Positions 32,957 to 40,593 of a DNA stretch of 41,551 bases are shown here, one piece after another (within the stretch, counting starts at the first letter, position 1; every line of letters begins with the position of its first letter). Under the pieces are notes generated by a model. That model had not been told where the DNA came from and did no database searches. It was given only the letters and a program-made list of their open reading frames with translations. The stretch spans positions 1-41,551 of the forward strand of contig CAYZTB010000023.1 of assembly GCA_964481195.1 (NCBI GenBank), in the 5' to 3' direction. Source of the DNA: Palsa-948 sp964481195 (GTDB taxonomy: Bacteria; Bacteroidota; Bacteroidia; Palsa-948). Both the position numbers and the translations under genes were made by a program.

Positions 32957-33660
32957 AAATAAATTTTTTCATATTCCTCGTTGTCAACGTATGGTCCTAC
33001 TCCATTAGCACTTTAGTTTATGCACAAACCGAAGAACAAAAATTAGTTCGTGAAGGAAATAAACAATACAAAGAGAAAAACTTTTCACAAGCTGAAAAAA
33101 ACTACTTGGATGCCCTAGGCAAAAAGCCTAATTCATTTAAAGGAACATTTAATTTAGGGGATGCCTATTACCAACAAAAAAAATACAAAGAAGCTGCTGA
33201 ACAGTTTGAAATGCTAACATCCCGCAGCTCCAACAGCGATACATTATCTAAAGTGTACCACAACCTTGGCAATAGTTATTTAAAACAAAAGGAATATGAA
33301 AAAAGCATTTCAGCCTATAAGAATTCATTAAAAAGAAACACCGAAGACGAAGATGCTCGTTACAATCTTGCCTACGCGCAAAAAATGCTACAGCAACAGC
33401 AACAAAAGCAAGATGAGAAAAAAAACGAGGATAAAAAAGAAGATAAGAAGGAAGACAAAAAAGACAAAGAAAATAAAAAGGATGAGCAAAAAGACAAAAA
33501 GAACGAGGATAAAAAAGAGCAGCAACAAAAGCAGGAGATTTCTAAAGAAGATGCGCAGCGATTATTAGAAGCCTTAAATAACGATGAGAAAAAATTAAGA
33601 GATAAAATGAATGAGAAGAAAGCAAAAGGAACAAAACAACAAGTAGATAAAGACTGGTAG
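32953..33660 (+). CDS. batC: BatC, TPR protein with a long charged low-complexity tail
   Basis: 235 residues. Signal peptide (~1-24, LVYAQ), then three TPR-like repeats (~28-140: QYKEKNFSQAEKNYLDAL, GDAYYQQKKYKEAAEQFEML, GNSYLKQKEYEKSISAYKNSL). Residues ~150-200 are almost only K, E, D, Q and N, including QQQQQ and repeated EDKKEDKK; a final helix (ISKEDAQRLLEALNNDEKKL) follows. The tail is typical of BatC in kind, though long, and probably unstructured. It is a periplasmic interaction module. Confidence 0.93.
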   Translation: MKINFFIFLVVNVWSYSISTLVYAQTEEQKLVREGNKQYKEKNFSQAEKNYLDALGKKPNSFKGTFNLGDAYYQQKKYKEAAEQFEMLTSRSSNSDTLSKVYHNLGNSYLKQKEYEKSISAYKNSLKRNTEDEDARYNLAYAQKMLQQQQQKQDEKKNEDKKEDKKEDKKDKENKKDEQKDKKNEDKKEQQQKQEISKEDAQRLLEALNNDEKKLRDKMNEKKAKGTKQQVDKDW

Positions 33661-33664
33661 ATTA

Positions 33665-35500
33665 ATGAGGCATACAAAAAAATACTTTTTTCTCTTTATT
33701 ATACTTTGGGCAGGTTGTATTGCGCATGCACAAAAGTTTACAGCCGCTGTTAGTAAAAACAAAGTTTCTGTTGGTGAAGTATTTCAACTAGACTTCTCTA
33801 TCAATGCTTCGGGAAAAAACTTTATCCCTCCTTCCTTTGCTGAGTTTAGTGTGTACTCTGGTCCCAACCAGTCTACCAGCATGCAGATAATTAATGGGAG
33901 TATGTCACAATCAATTACACTCTCCTACTATCTCACTCCCAAAAAAGAAGGGAACTTAACCATAGGTCCTGCTACAATTACGGTTGGAAATAACACGCTA
34001 CAATCAAATTCAATTTCAATTGAAGCTACCAAAGGAAGTAGCAATCAATCATCACAGTCGCAAACAAACAACAGAGCCACAAACGCATCCAGCGAACAAC
34101 AAAGTAGCAGCGAAAATCTATTTGCAAGAACTTCTGTTAGCAAATCAAAAGTATTTGCAGGCGAACAAATAATGGTAATCCATAAAGTTTACACGCGCAT
34201 GAATTTAAAAGGTTTTCAAGATGTGAAATTTCCTTCGTACAACGGATTTTGGACTCAAGAAGTTGCTCGCACTACGCAATATGATGTAACACAAGAAAAT
34301 ATAGATGGCGTTCAATACAGCGTAGTAGAAATTAAAAAAGCATTTTTGTTTGCACAGCGATCTGGCAAAATAGAAATTGAGCCTATGGTGGTACAATGTA
34401 TTGTAAGAGAAAAATCTGGTAAGCGCAATGATCCTTTTGAACAATTCTTTGGTAACGATCCCTTTTTTGGATTCAATTCCTATAAAGATGTTGCACACAC
34501 CGTTAAAAGCAATTCCATCATCATCGATGTAGAATCACTTCCCGAATCCGGCAAGCCGGTAGATTTTCCTGGCGCAGTAGGAAACTTTAGCATACATGCT
34601 GTCATAGATAAGGAGAACGTAAAAGCAAATGATGGAATAAACATTAAGATTACAATTTCAGGCAAAGGAAATTTAAAACTCATTGATGCTCCAAAAATTA
34701 TTTGCCCAAATGAATTTGAAACGTATGACCCAAAAACTACTGAGAATATTTCGGTAACTGCGAATGGCGTAGCAGGAAGCAAAACATTTGAATACCTGCT
34801 AATTCCTCGTCATGAGGGAGTTTACAAAATTCATCCGCAAGACTTTGCCTACTTTGACCCAAGCAAAAAAATATACATCTCCTTACCTGCCAAAGAATTT
34901 ACTATTACAGTAGAAAAAGGAATTGGAAATTCAAACGCAACACCCATCGCATCAACAGTTGCAAAAGAAGATGTTAAACTACTCAGTAACGACATTCGCT
35001 ACATAAAAACAGGAAATAATAGATTAACTAAATCTGAAGATTATTTTTTTGGCACTCCCCTATTTTGGACCGGCTTTGTTATTTCTCCTTTGCTATTTCT
35101 TGCGTTTATGTTGTTAAGACGAGAACATATAAAAAGAAACAGCAATCAGATACTTGTGAAAATGAGAACAGCCAATAAGCTAGCTAACAAGCAACTGGCA
35201 AAAGCAAAAGAATCTATGGGTACGAATGATAAAGAAACTTTTTTTGTTAATGTCCTCACCGCACTTTATGATTATGCAGGAAATAAAATGAACATTCCTG
35301 TAGCAGAACTTTCAAAAGAAAAAATGGTTGCATCTTTTCAAAATAAAAACACCTCTTCTGAAACTATTGCCGAACTTGTAAAACTCTTGGATGAGTGTGA
35401 GTTTGCCCGTTATGCACCCGGGTTACAATCGGGAAATCTGCAAGAGGTGTATGACAGAGCAGCAGGCATTATAACTAAACTTGAGAGCGAAGTAGCATGA
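33665..35500 (+). CDS. batD: BatD, oxygen-tolerance family membrane protein
   Basis: 611 residues. Signal peptide (~1-22, GCIAHAQ), several Ig-like beta repeats (~23-430) with the family pattern 'F.A.VSKNKVSVGEVFQL.F.I..SGK' and LTIGPATITVGNN, a Ser/Gln-rich linker (~122-150), a transmembrane helix (~464-485, LFWTGFVISPLLFLAFMLL), and a C-terminal cytoplasmic helical domain (~500-611). Starts 4 bp after batC and overlaps batE by 4 bp. Role in the Bat complex: periplasmic scaffold, inferred. Confidence 0.93.
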   Translation: MRHTKKYFFLFIILWAGCIAHAQKFTAAVSKNKVSVGEVFQLDFSINASGKNFIPPSFAEFSVYSGPNQSTSMQIINGSMSQSITLSYYLTPKKEGNLTIGPATITVGNNTLQSNSISIEATKGSSNQSSQSQTNNRATNASSEQQSSSENLFARTSVSKSKVFAGEQIMVIHKVYTRMNLKGFQDVKFPSYNGFWTQEVARTTQYDVTQENIDGVQYSVVEIKKAFLFAQRSGKIEIEPMVVQCIVREKSGKRNDPFEQFFGNDPFFGFNSYKDVAHTVKSNSIIIDVESLPESGKPVDFPGAVGNFSIHAVIDKENVKANDGINIKITISGKGNLKLIDAPKIICPNEFETYDPKTTENISVTANGVAGSKTFEYLLIPRHEGVYKIHPQDFAYFDPSKKIYISLPAKEFTITVEKGIGNSNATPIASTVAKEDVKLLSNDIRYIKTGNNRLTKSEDYFFGTPLFWTGFVISPLLFLAFMLLRREHIKRNSNQILVKMRTANKLANKQLAKAKESMGTNDKETFFVNVLTALYDYAGNKMNIPVAELSKEKMVASFQNKNTSSETIAELVKLLDECEFARYAPGLQSGNLQEVYDRAAGIITKLESEVA

Positions 35501-36252
35501 AACACCTATTAACTATACTAACCCTATTCTTTTTCTCGTTGCTGGTTCATGCATCCGAGCCCATCGTTCAATTAGATAGCGCAAATAGTGCTTACTCAAA
35601 AGGTGATTTTGAAGATGCTTCTCAGCAATATGAAGAAATACTAAAATCCGGATTTGTATCATTCGAAGTGTACTATAATTTAGGCAATACATATTATAAA
35701 CTCGGAAAATATGGGAAGGGCATTCTGTACTATGAAAAAGCAAAAAAACTTGCCCCCTATGATGAAGATGTGTTGTTTAATTTAAAACTTGCTAACCAGC
35801 AAACAGTCGACAAAATTGAACCCTTGCCAAAATTTTTTTTAAATGAATGGTGGGAAAACTTAACAAATATGAAATCCGAAAAAACCTGGGCTATGCGCAG
35901 CATTATTTCATTTGGTGTTTGTTTCTTTTTTCTTGGCCTTTTCTTTGTTACCAAAAATGTGTTTACAAAACAGCTAGGCTTTTGGCTTACAATCGTTTTC
36001 TTTGCATTCTCAATTGGCTCATTTCTTATTTCTAAAAGCAGCTACAATAAACTATTAGATCATAATACTGCGATTGTCCAATCTTTTACAACTGAAGTAA
36101 AAAATGCTCCATCCATCACCGGAAAAAAACTATTCATTTTGCATGAGGGAGCAAAGGTTTCTACTTCCGAAGCCAGCGATGAATGGATTAAGATTGAAGT
36201 ATCTGCCGATAAGGTTGGGTGGGTTAAGCGCGCTGACCTTGAATCTATTTAA
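35497..36252 (+). CDS. batE: BatE, TPR protein with membrane helices and an SH3-like C-terminus
   Basis: 251 residues. Signal peptide (~1-19, LLVHAS), two to three TPR repeats (~20-105, YYNLGNTYYKLGKYGKGILYYEKA), then two membrane helices (~135-155, 160-180), then an SH3b-like domain (~192-251) with KKLFILHEGAKV and EVSADKVGWVKRADL. It is the last gene of the operon. No terminator hairpin follows; the next gene starts 75 bp later on the same strand. Confidence 0.92.
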   Translation: MKHLLTILTLFFFSLLVHASEPIVQLDSANSAYSKGDFEDASQQYEEILKSGFVSFEVYYNLGNTYYKLGKYGKGILYYEKAKKLAPYDEDVLFNLKLANQQTVDKIEPLPKFFLNEWWENLTNMKSEKTWAMRSIISFGVCFFFLGLFFVTKNVFTKQLGFWLTIVFFAFSIGSFLISKSSYNKLLDHNTAIVQSFTTEVKNAPSITGKKLFILHEGAKVSTSEASDEWIKIEVSADKVGWVKRADLESI

Positions 36253-36327
36253 AACTTATCTAACTTTTGGTTTAGTAAATGCACATAACAATTATGTGTA
36301 TTTTTATTCAGGATTTCAATAAAATCT

Positions 36328-36825
36328 ATGACTAGAATTTTACTTCTTTCTGATACACATAATTTTTTTGACAGCAAAATAATTAAATACGCTGAGACTT
36401 GCGACCAAATATGGCATGCTGGGGATATTGGCACGCTTGCAGTTTCGGATGAGTTAAAAAAACTAAAACCCCTAATTGCAGTATATGGAAATATTGACGG
36501 CATGGATGTTCGAAAAGAGTTCCCAGAGCATCAGCGCTTTATTTGTGAGTCTGTGTCTGTTTGGATGACACATATTGGCGGAAACGGTCCTGGTAAGTAT
36601 CCTCCACTAATTAAAAATGCGCTGGGAGTTAAAGTTCCAAAGCTTTTTATATGCGGGCATTCACACATCTTAAGGGTTATTTATGACAAAAATTATAAGA
36701 TGCTTTACATGAACCCGGGTGCGGCAGGTAACTACGGAATGCATAAAACAAAAACTTTATTACGTTTTTCTATAGATAAAGAGAATATAAAAGACTTAGA
36801 AGTAATAGAAATAGGCACTATATAA
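36328..36825 (+). CDS. YfcE/MJ0936-type metallophosphodiesterase
   Basis: 165 residues, full length for the family. The metal-binding motifs of the calcineurin-like fold are in order: LLSDTHN (5-11), WHAGDIG (29-35), VYGNIDG (52-58), ICGHSHI (about 111-117) and a final NPGAAGN. Family members are small phosphodiesterases of uncertain physiological substrate. The gene is on the same strand as the Bat operon but separated by 75 bp, so it may have its own promoter. Confidence 0.93.
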   Translation: MTRILLLSDTHNFFDSKIIKYAETCDQIWHAGDIGTLAVSDELKKLKPLIAVYGNIDGMDVRKEFPEHQRFICESVSVWMTHIGGNGPGKYPPLIKNALGVKVPKLFICGHSHILRVIYDKNYKMLYMNPGAAGNYGMHKTKTLLRFSIDKENIKDLEVIEIGTI

Positions 36826-36860
36826 TTTGAATAATTTTACTGCTGTATTAATAATCTTCT

Positions 36861-36868
36861 TATATTTG
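36861..36868 (+). promoter_or_regulatory. possible -7 promoter box for rho
   Basis: TATATTTG, exact match to TAnnTTTG. It would give a leader of roughly 210 nt before the rho start, a plausible place for autoregulation. The 257-bp gap 36826-37082 shows no gene or terminator hairpin. Confidence 0.4.
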
Positions 36869-37082
36869 AATAGTTATTTCCCCATTTATATTATCTAAAC
36901 TTATCCGATTTATTTATTGTTTTATATCTGACAACTAGTCTGCTCAATTGTTTCTAAGCATAATATTCAACAACATATATTATTGTTTTTTAGATTTTTA
37001 CATACCACCTGCTAAACTCTTAATCGAACTAATGATTCCCTCAATAATCTAATAAATTTCCCACCAAAACTATATCACTTAC

Positions 37083-38612
37083 ATGTACGACATTATCGAA
37101 CTAAACGGCAGAGCATTAAGCAAATTGCGAGAAATTGCCGAAGACTTAAACATTCCCAAATTCGAATCATTAAAAAAACAAGACCTGATTTACAAAATTC
37201 TCGACTTTCAGGCAGTCAATCCTACCAAAGTACCGGAAACTATGAAAAGTAAAAAAACTAGCTCTGACGATAAAAAACCAAGCGCTTCTAAAGCAAGCAA
37301 AAGCGAAGCGGAAGAAAGCGAATCCAAACCAGCTGTTGAGCAACCTTCCAGAACCGAGCAATCCTATCATGAAAATGAAAAATTCTCCCTACCGGTAGAT
37401 CCGGTTATTTCAGAAAGTAATGTTAGACCGGATAACCAACAAGGACAGCCTACACAGGAGCAGCCTAGACCTGAAAAAAGAAATGAAGTAAATTTTGATG
37501 GTATTGTTGAAGGAGAAGGTGTACTGGAAGTTATGCCTGATGGATATGGATTTTTACGCTCTTCAGACTACCAATATTTAAATTCTCCAGATGATGTATA
37601 TGTATCTCAATCTCAGATTCGTTTGTTTGGATTAAAAACCGGAGATACCGTTAAAGGAGAAATTCGCCCCCCAAAAGAAGGTGAAAAATACTTTCCTCTT
37701 ATTAAAGTAGAAACTATTAATGGACGGGATCCTTCTTATGTACGAGATAGAGTTCCGTTTGACCATTTGACTCCTTTGTTTCCAAATGAAAAATTTAAGC
37801 TTACAAAGCCTAAGGACAATAATATTTCGATGCGCATTATTGACCTCTTCACTCCAATTGGAAAAGGACAGCGTGCGTTAATTGTAGCACAGCCAAAAAC
37901 AGGTAAAACTGTTTTGATGAAGGAATTGGCAAATGCCATTTCTGCCAATCATCCAGAAGCATATTTAATTGTACTCTTAATTGATGAACGTCCGGAAGAA
38001 GTTACCGATATGGCTCGTAGCGTAAATGCCGAAGTTATCTCCTCAACCTTTGACGAACCTGCAGAGCGCCATGCACGTATTGCAAACATTGTATTGGAAA
38101 AAGCTAAGCGTATGGTTGAATGCGGACACGATGTGGTTATCCTACTTGACTCGATTACCAGACTTGCGCGCGCATACAACACACTTTCTCCATCTTCGGG
38201 TAAAGTATTATCCGGTGGTGTAGAAGCTACTGCATTACAAAAACCTAAACGCTTCTTTGGAGCTGCTCGTAAAATTGAAAATGGAGGGTCACTTACTATC
38301 CTTGCAACTGCACTTACTGAGACAGGATCTAAAATGGATGATGTAATCTTCGAAGAGTTTAAAGGAACAGGTAATAGCGAGATGCAGCTTGACAGAAAGC
38401 TTGCAAACAAACGCATTTACCCTTCTATTGACATTACTGCTTCAAGCACACGCAGAGATGATTTATTAGTTGACAAGGAAACTTTACAGCGCTTGTGGAT
38501 ACTGCGTAAACATCTTTCGGATATGACTCCGCTTGAAGCAATGGAATTCATTAAGGACAGAATGAAAAACACTCAAAGCAATGAGGAGTTTTTAGTGTCC
38601 ATGAATAGCTAA
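37083..38612 (+). CDS. rho: transcription termination factor Rho with a disordered N-terminal insert
   Basis: 509 residues, longer than the ~420 of E. coli. Order: Rho N-terminal helical (SAP-like) unit (~8-43), a low-complexity Lys/Ser/Glu/Gln/Pro-rich stretch (~50-138) with no fold expected, the cold-shock-like RNA-binding domain (~142-210: GEGVLEVMPDGYGFLRS), and the RecA-type motor with Walker A AQPKTGKT (269-276), Walker B VVILLDSITRLARAYN, and GGVEATALQKPKRFFGAAR. All catalytic parts are intact. Disordered inserts at this place are a known feature of Bacteroidota Rho. A DUF4199 gene begins 3 bp after the stop. Confidence 0.97.
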   Translation: MYDIIELNGRALSKLREIAEDLNIPKFESLKKQDLIYKILDFQAVNPTKVPETMKSKKTSSDDKKPSASKASKSEAEESESKPAVEQPSRTEQSYHENEKFSLPVDPVISESNVRPDNQQGQPTQEQPRPEKRNEVNFDGIVEGEGVLEVMPDGYGFLRSSDYQYLNSPDDVYVSQSQIRLFGLKTGDTVKGEIRPPKEGEKYFPLIKVETINGRDPSYVRDRVPFDHLTPLFPNEKFKLTKPKDNNISMRIIDLFTPIGKGQRALIVAQPKTGKTVLMKELANAISANHPEAYLIVLLIDERPEEVTDMARSVNAEVISSTFDEPAERHARIANIVLEKAKRMVECGHDVVILLDSITRLARAYNTLSPSSGKVLSGGVEATALQKPKRFFGAARKIENGGSLTILATALTETGSKMDDVIFEEFKGTGNSEMQLDRKLANKRIYPSIDITASSTRRDDLLVDKETLQRLWILRKHLSDMTPLEAMEFIKDRMKNTQSNEEFLVSMNS

Positions 38613-38615
38613 AAG

Positions 38616-39125
38616 ATGAATCTTAGTCAGCCATTTAAATTTGCAGCTTTATCTGCAGGGATAGTAGTTGCCGTAAAACTTTCTTCCTTTTTTACCCACA
38701 CACAATTTTCTGGCATTGGTGCTTATTCAGGCCTAATTGCCCTTGGACTAACTGGCATTCCACTTTATTTAGGCATAAAAGACAAACGTGATAACGAACT
38801 TGACGGCTATATAACGCTTAGGCAAATAATGATTATAGGAGTATTAATCTCGATTCAAGCAAGTATTTTAGTAGCGCTATATAATTATATACATTATTCT
38901 TTTATTGATTTAGAAGTAATGAAACATTGGGAATCTGAAGCAAGAAGATTGGGCGCTAATGAGAATAAATCTGAAAAAGAAATTGTTGCCGCTATAAAGA
39001 TGTTAAAAGAATTTTACGCTCCGTTCAAACAAGCCACCGTAGCGCTAACTGGCGTATTGGGTACCGGGACTGTTCTGTCTTTTATTCTTTCCTCCTTTCT
39101 TATTAGGAAAGAAGAAAATAGTTAA
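38616..39125 (+). CDS. DUF4199 membrane protein
   Basis: 169 residues with four predicted membrane helices (~8-26, 33-52, 68-90, 140-163) and a charged loop between the third and fourth (KHWESEARRLGANENKSEKEI). This size and spacing fit DUF4199, a Bacteroidota family of unknown function. It starts 3 bp after rho, so it is in the rho transcript. Its stop overlaps the stop of the convergent mpl gene. Confidence 0.87.
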   Translation: MNLSQPFKFAALSAGIVVAVKLSSFFTHTQFSGIGAYSGLIALGLTGIPLYLGIKDKRDNELDGYITLRQIMIIGVLISIQASILVALYNYIHYSFIDLEVMKHWESEARRLGANENKSEKEIVAAIKMLKEFYAPFKQATVALTGVLGTGTVLSFILSSFLIRKEENS

Positions 39126-40510
39126 ATATTTCCTTTAGAAATTATTTCTGCTCCAGTCTTACTAAAATCTAATCCATCAAAAGTACCTGAGCTCATCATC
39201 AGCAAATTTTTCTCATGCCAATCTTGATTAGAAATGTAGGAAGGAATTAATGCAGAGTCTGTAATTACTCTGATAATTTCTGAAGCAAAAGAGTTTTTTA
39301 TTTGCAGCTCCGTAATTGGCTTAAGCTTTTTATGTTCTATGGTATGAGGATTAAAATAAACAATAGCCTCATCCGCAGCATCCATAGTTCCAGCATATTC
39401 TTTCAGAAATTTTTCGTTTAGACTACTAAACGTATGAAGCTCCAAAAATGCAATAAGCTTTCTAGTCGGAAATTGTTTTTTAACCGCTTCAATAGTTGCT
39501 TTAACTTTAGAGGGCGAATGAGCAAAGTCTTTATAAAAAGCAAAGTTAGAGCTCTTCACTATTAATTCTAATCTTCTGGACGCACCTTTAAACGAAGATA
39601 TAGCTTGATAAAACTGCTCATCGCTAATGCTTACCTGCTTACAAACTAAACGCGCACCATTTACATTCATTAAATTATGTTCTCCATAAACCGACAGCGG
39701 ATACAATCCTTCTCCTACTCTATTTTGTAATGGGGGAGTTAAGAAGGTTACTCCATTTTCAATTTTATGCTTGGGAACAGCATAGGGCAATTTCCTGATA
39801 TCCGCTCTAGCCTTTGCTACCAATGTTACAACTTCAGGATCCGTCTCGCAGTAAATCAATGAGCCCGACTGCTCTATGCAATCAATGTATTTTTTGAATT
39901 GCTCCAAGTAACTTTGGTAGGTAGGAAAAACATTTATATGATCCCAAGCAATGCCACTTAAAAGCGCAACATCCGCTTTGTAAAGTAAAAACTTAGGGCG
40001 CCTGTCTATTGGAGAAGCTAAATACTCATCTCCTTCAAACACCGCAATGGTTGCAGAATCTGTAATCTTTACCATCGTATCAAACCCATCCACTTGCGCG
40101 CCAATCAAATAATCAAAATCTTTTCCGCAGCTTTTTAAAACATGAAGAATCATGGCTGTGATAGTAGTTTTACCATGACTTCCTCCTATGACAATCCGAA
40201 TCTTGTCTTTTGTTTGCTCGTAAATATATTCAGGATAAGAATATATTTTTACTCCCAACTCTTGTGCACGTAAAAGTTCTGGATTGTCTAGTCGAGCATG
40301 CATTCCCAATATTACCGCATCAATACTCTTTGTGATTTTTTCTGGAAACCAACCAATCTTGGCAGGGAGTAAACCAAGCTTTTCTAAACGTGTTTTGGAT
40401 GGTTCATTTATTTCATCGTCAGAACCTGTAACAACATATCCTTTTTTGTGCAACGCAATTGCCATGTTATGCATTACCGCTCCGCCTATCGCTATAAAAT
40501 GTACCCTCAT
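39122..40510 (-). CDS. mpl: UDP-N-acetylmuramate:tripeptide ligase Mpl
   Basis: 462 residues from the ATG at 40510, giving MRVHFIAIGG; a longer frame to 40540 is rejected because the -7 box lies there. Mpl joins the recycled peptide L-Ala-D-Glu-meso-DAP to UDP-MurNAc in the cytoplasm. Mur-ligase parts: Rossmann-like N-domain, ATP P-loop GGSHGKTT (109-116), EGDEYLASPIDRRPKF and GIAWDHINVFPT of the middle domain, GEHNLMNVNGA, and KDFAHSPSKVKATI, then the C-domain. The 'H-S-P-S' Mpl-type motif distinguishes it from MurC. Its stop overlaps the DUF4199 stop by 4 bp. Confidence 0.95.
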   Translation of the reverse strand: MRVHFIAIGGAVMHNMAIALHKKGYVVTGSDDEINEPSKTRLEKLGLLPAKIGWFPEKITKSIDAVILGMHARLDNPELLRAQELGVKIYSYPEYIYEQTKDKIRIVIGGSHGKTTITAMILHVLKSCGKDFDYLIGAQVDGFDTMVKITDSATIAVFEGDEYLASPIDRRPKFLLYKADVALLSGIAWDHINVFPTYQSYLEQFKKYIDCIEQSGSLIYCETDPEVVTLVAKARADIRKLPYAVPKHKIENGVTFLTPPLQNRVGEGLYPLSVYGEHNLMNVNGARLVCKQVSISDEQFYQAISSFKGASRRLELIVKSSNFAFYKDFAHSPSKVKATIEAVKKQFPTRKLIAFLELHTFSSLNEKFLKEYAGTMDAADEAIVYFNPHTIEHKKLKPITELQIKNSFASEIIRVITDSALIPSYISNQDWHEKNLLMMSSGTFDGLDFSKTGAEIISKGNI

Positions 40511-40537
40511 ACTTTTTTTACATATAAAATCCAAACA

Positions 40538-40545
40538 CAAATTTA
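40538..40545 (-). promoter_or_regulatory. -7 promoter box of mpl
   Basis: TAAATTTG on the minus strand, exact match to TAnnTTTG, 27 bp before the mpl start. It decides the start at 40510 over the upstream ATG at 40540. Confidence 0.55.
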
Positions 40546-40593
40546 GTGTAAAAACAAATCAAACTACTATCTTTATATTTCAACTTTAATATC

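Noticed and set aside
33372..33677. 101-codon Ser/Phe/Cys-rich antisense frame
   Set aside because: It is only the complement of the Lys/Glu/Asp low-complexity tail of BatC.
37949..38416. 155-codon frame antisense to rho
   Set aside because: Lies in the conserved ATPase part of rho; shadow frame.
40511..40540. Earlier ATG start for mpl
   Set aside because: The -7 box (40538-40545) overlaps it, and family members start at the MRVHFIAIGG equivalent.
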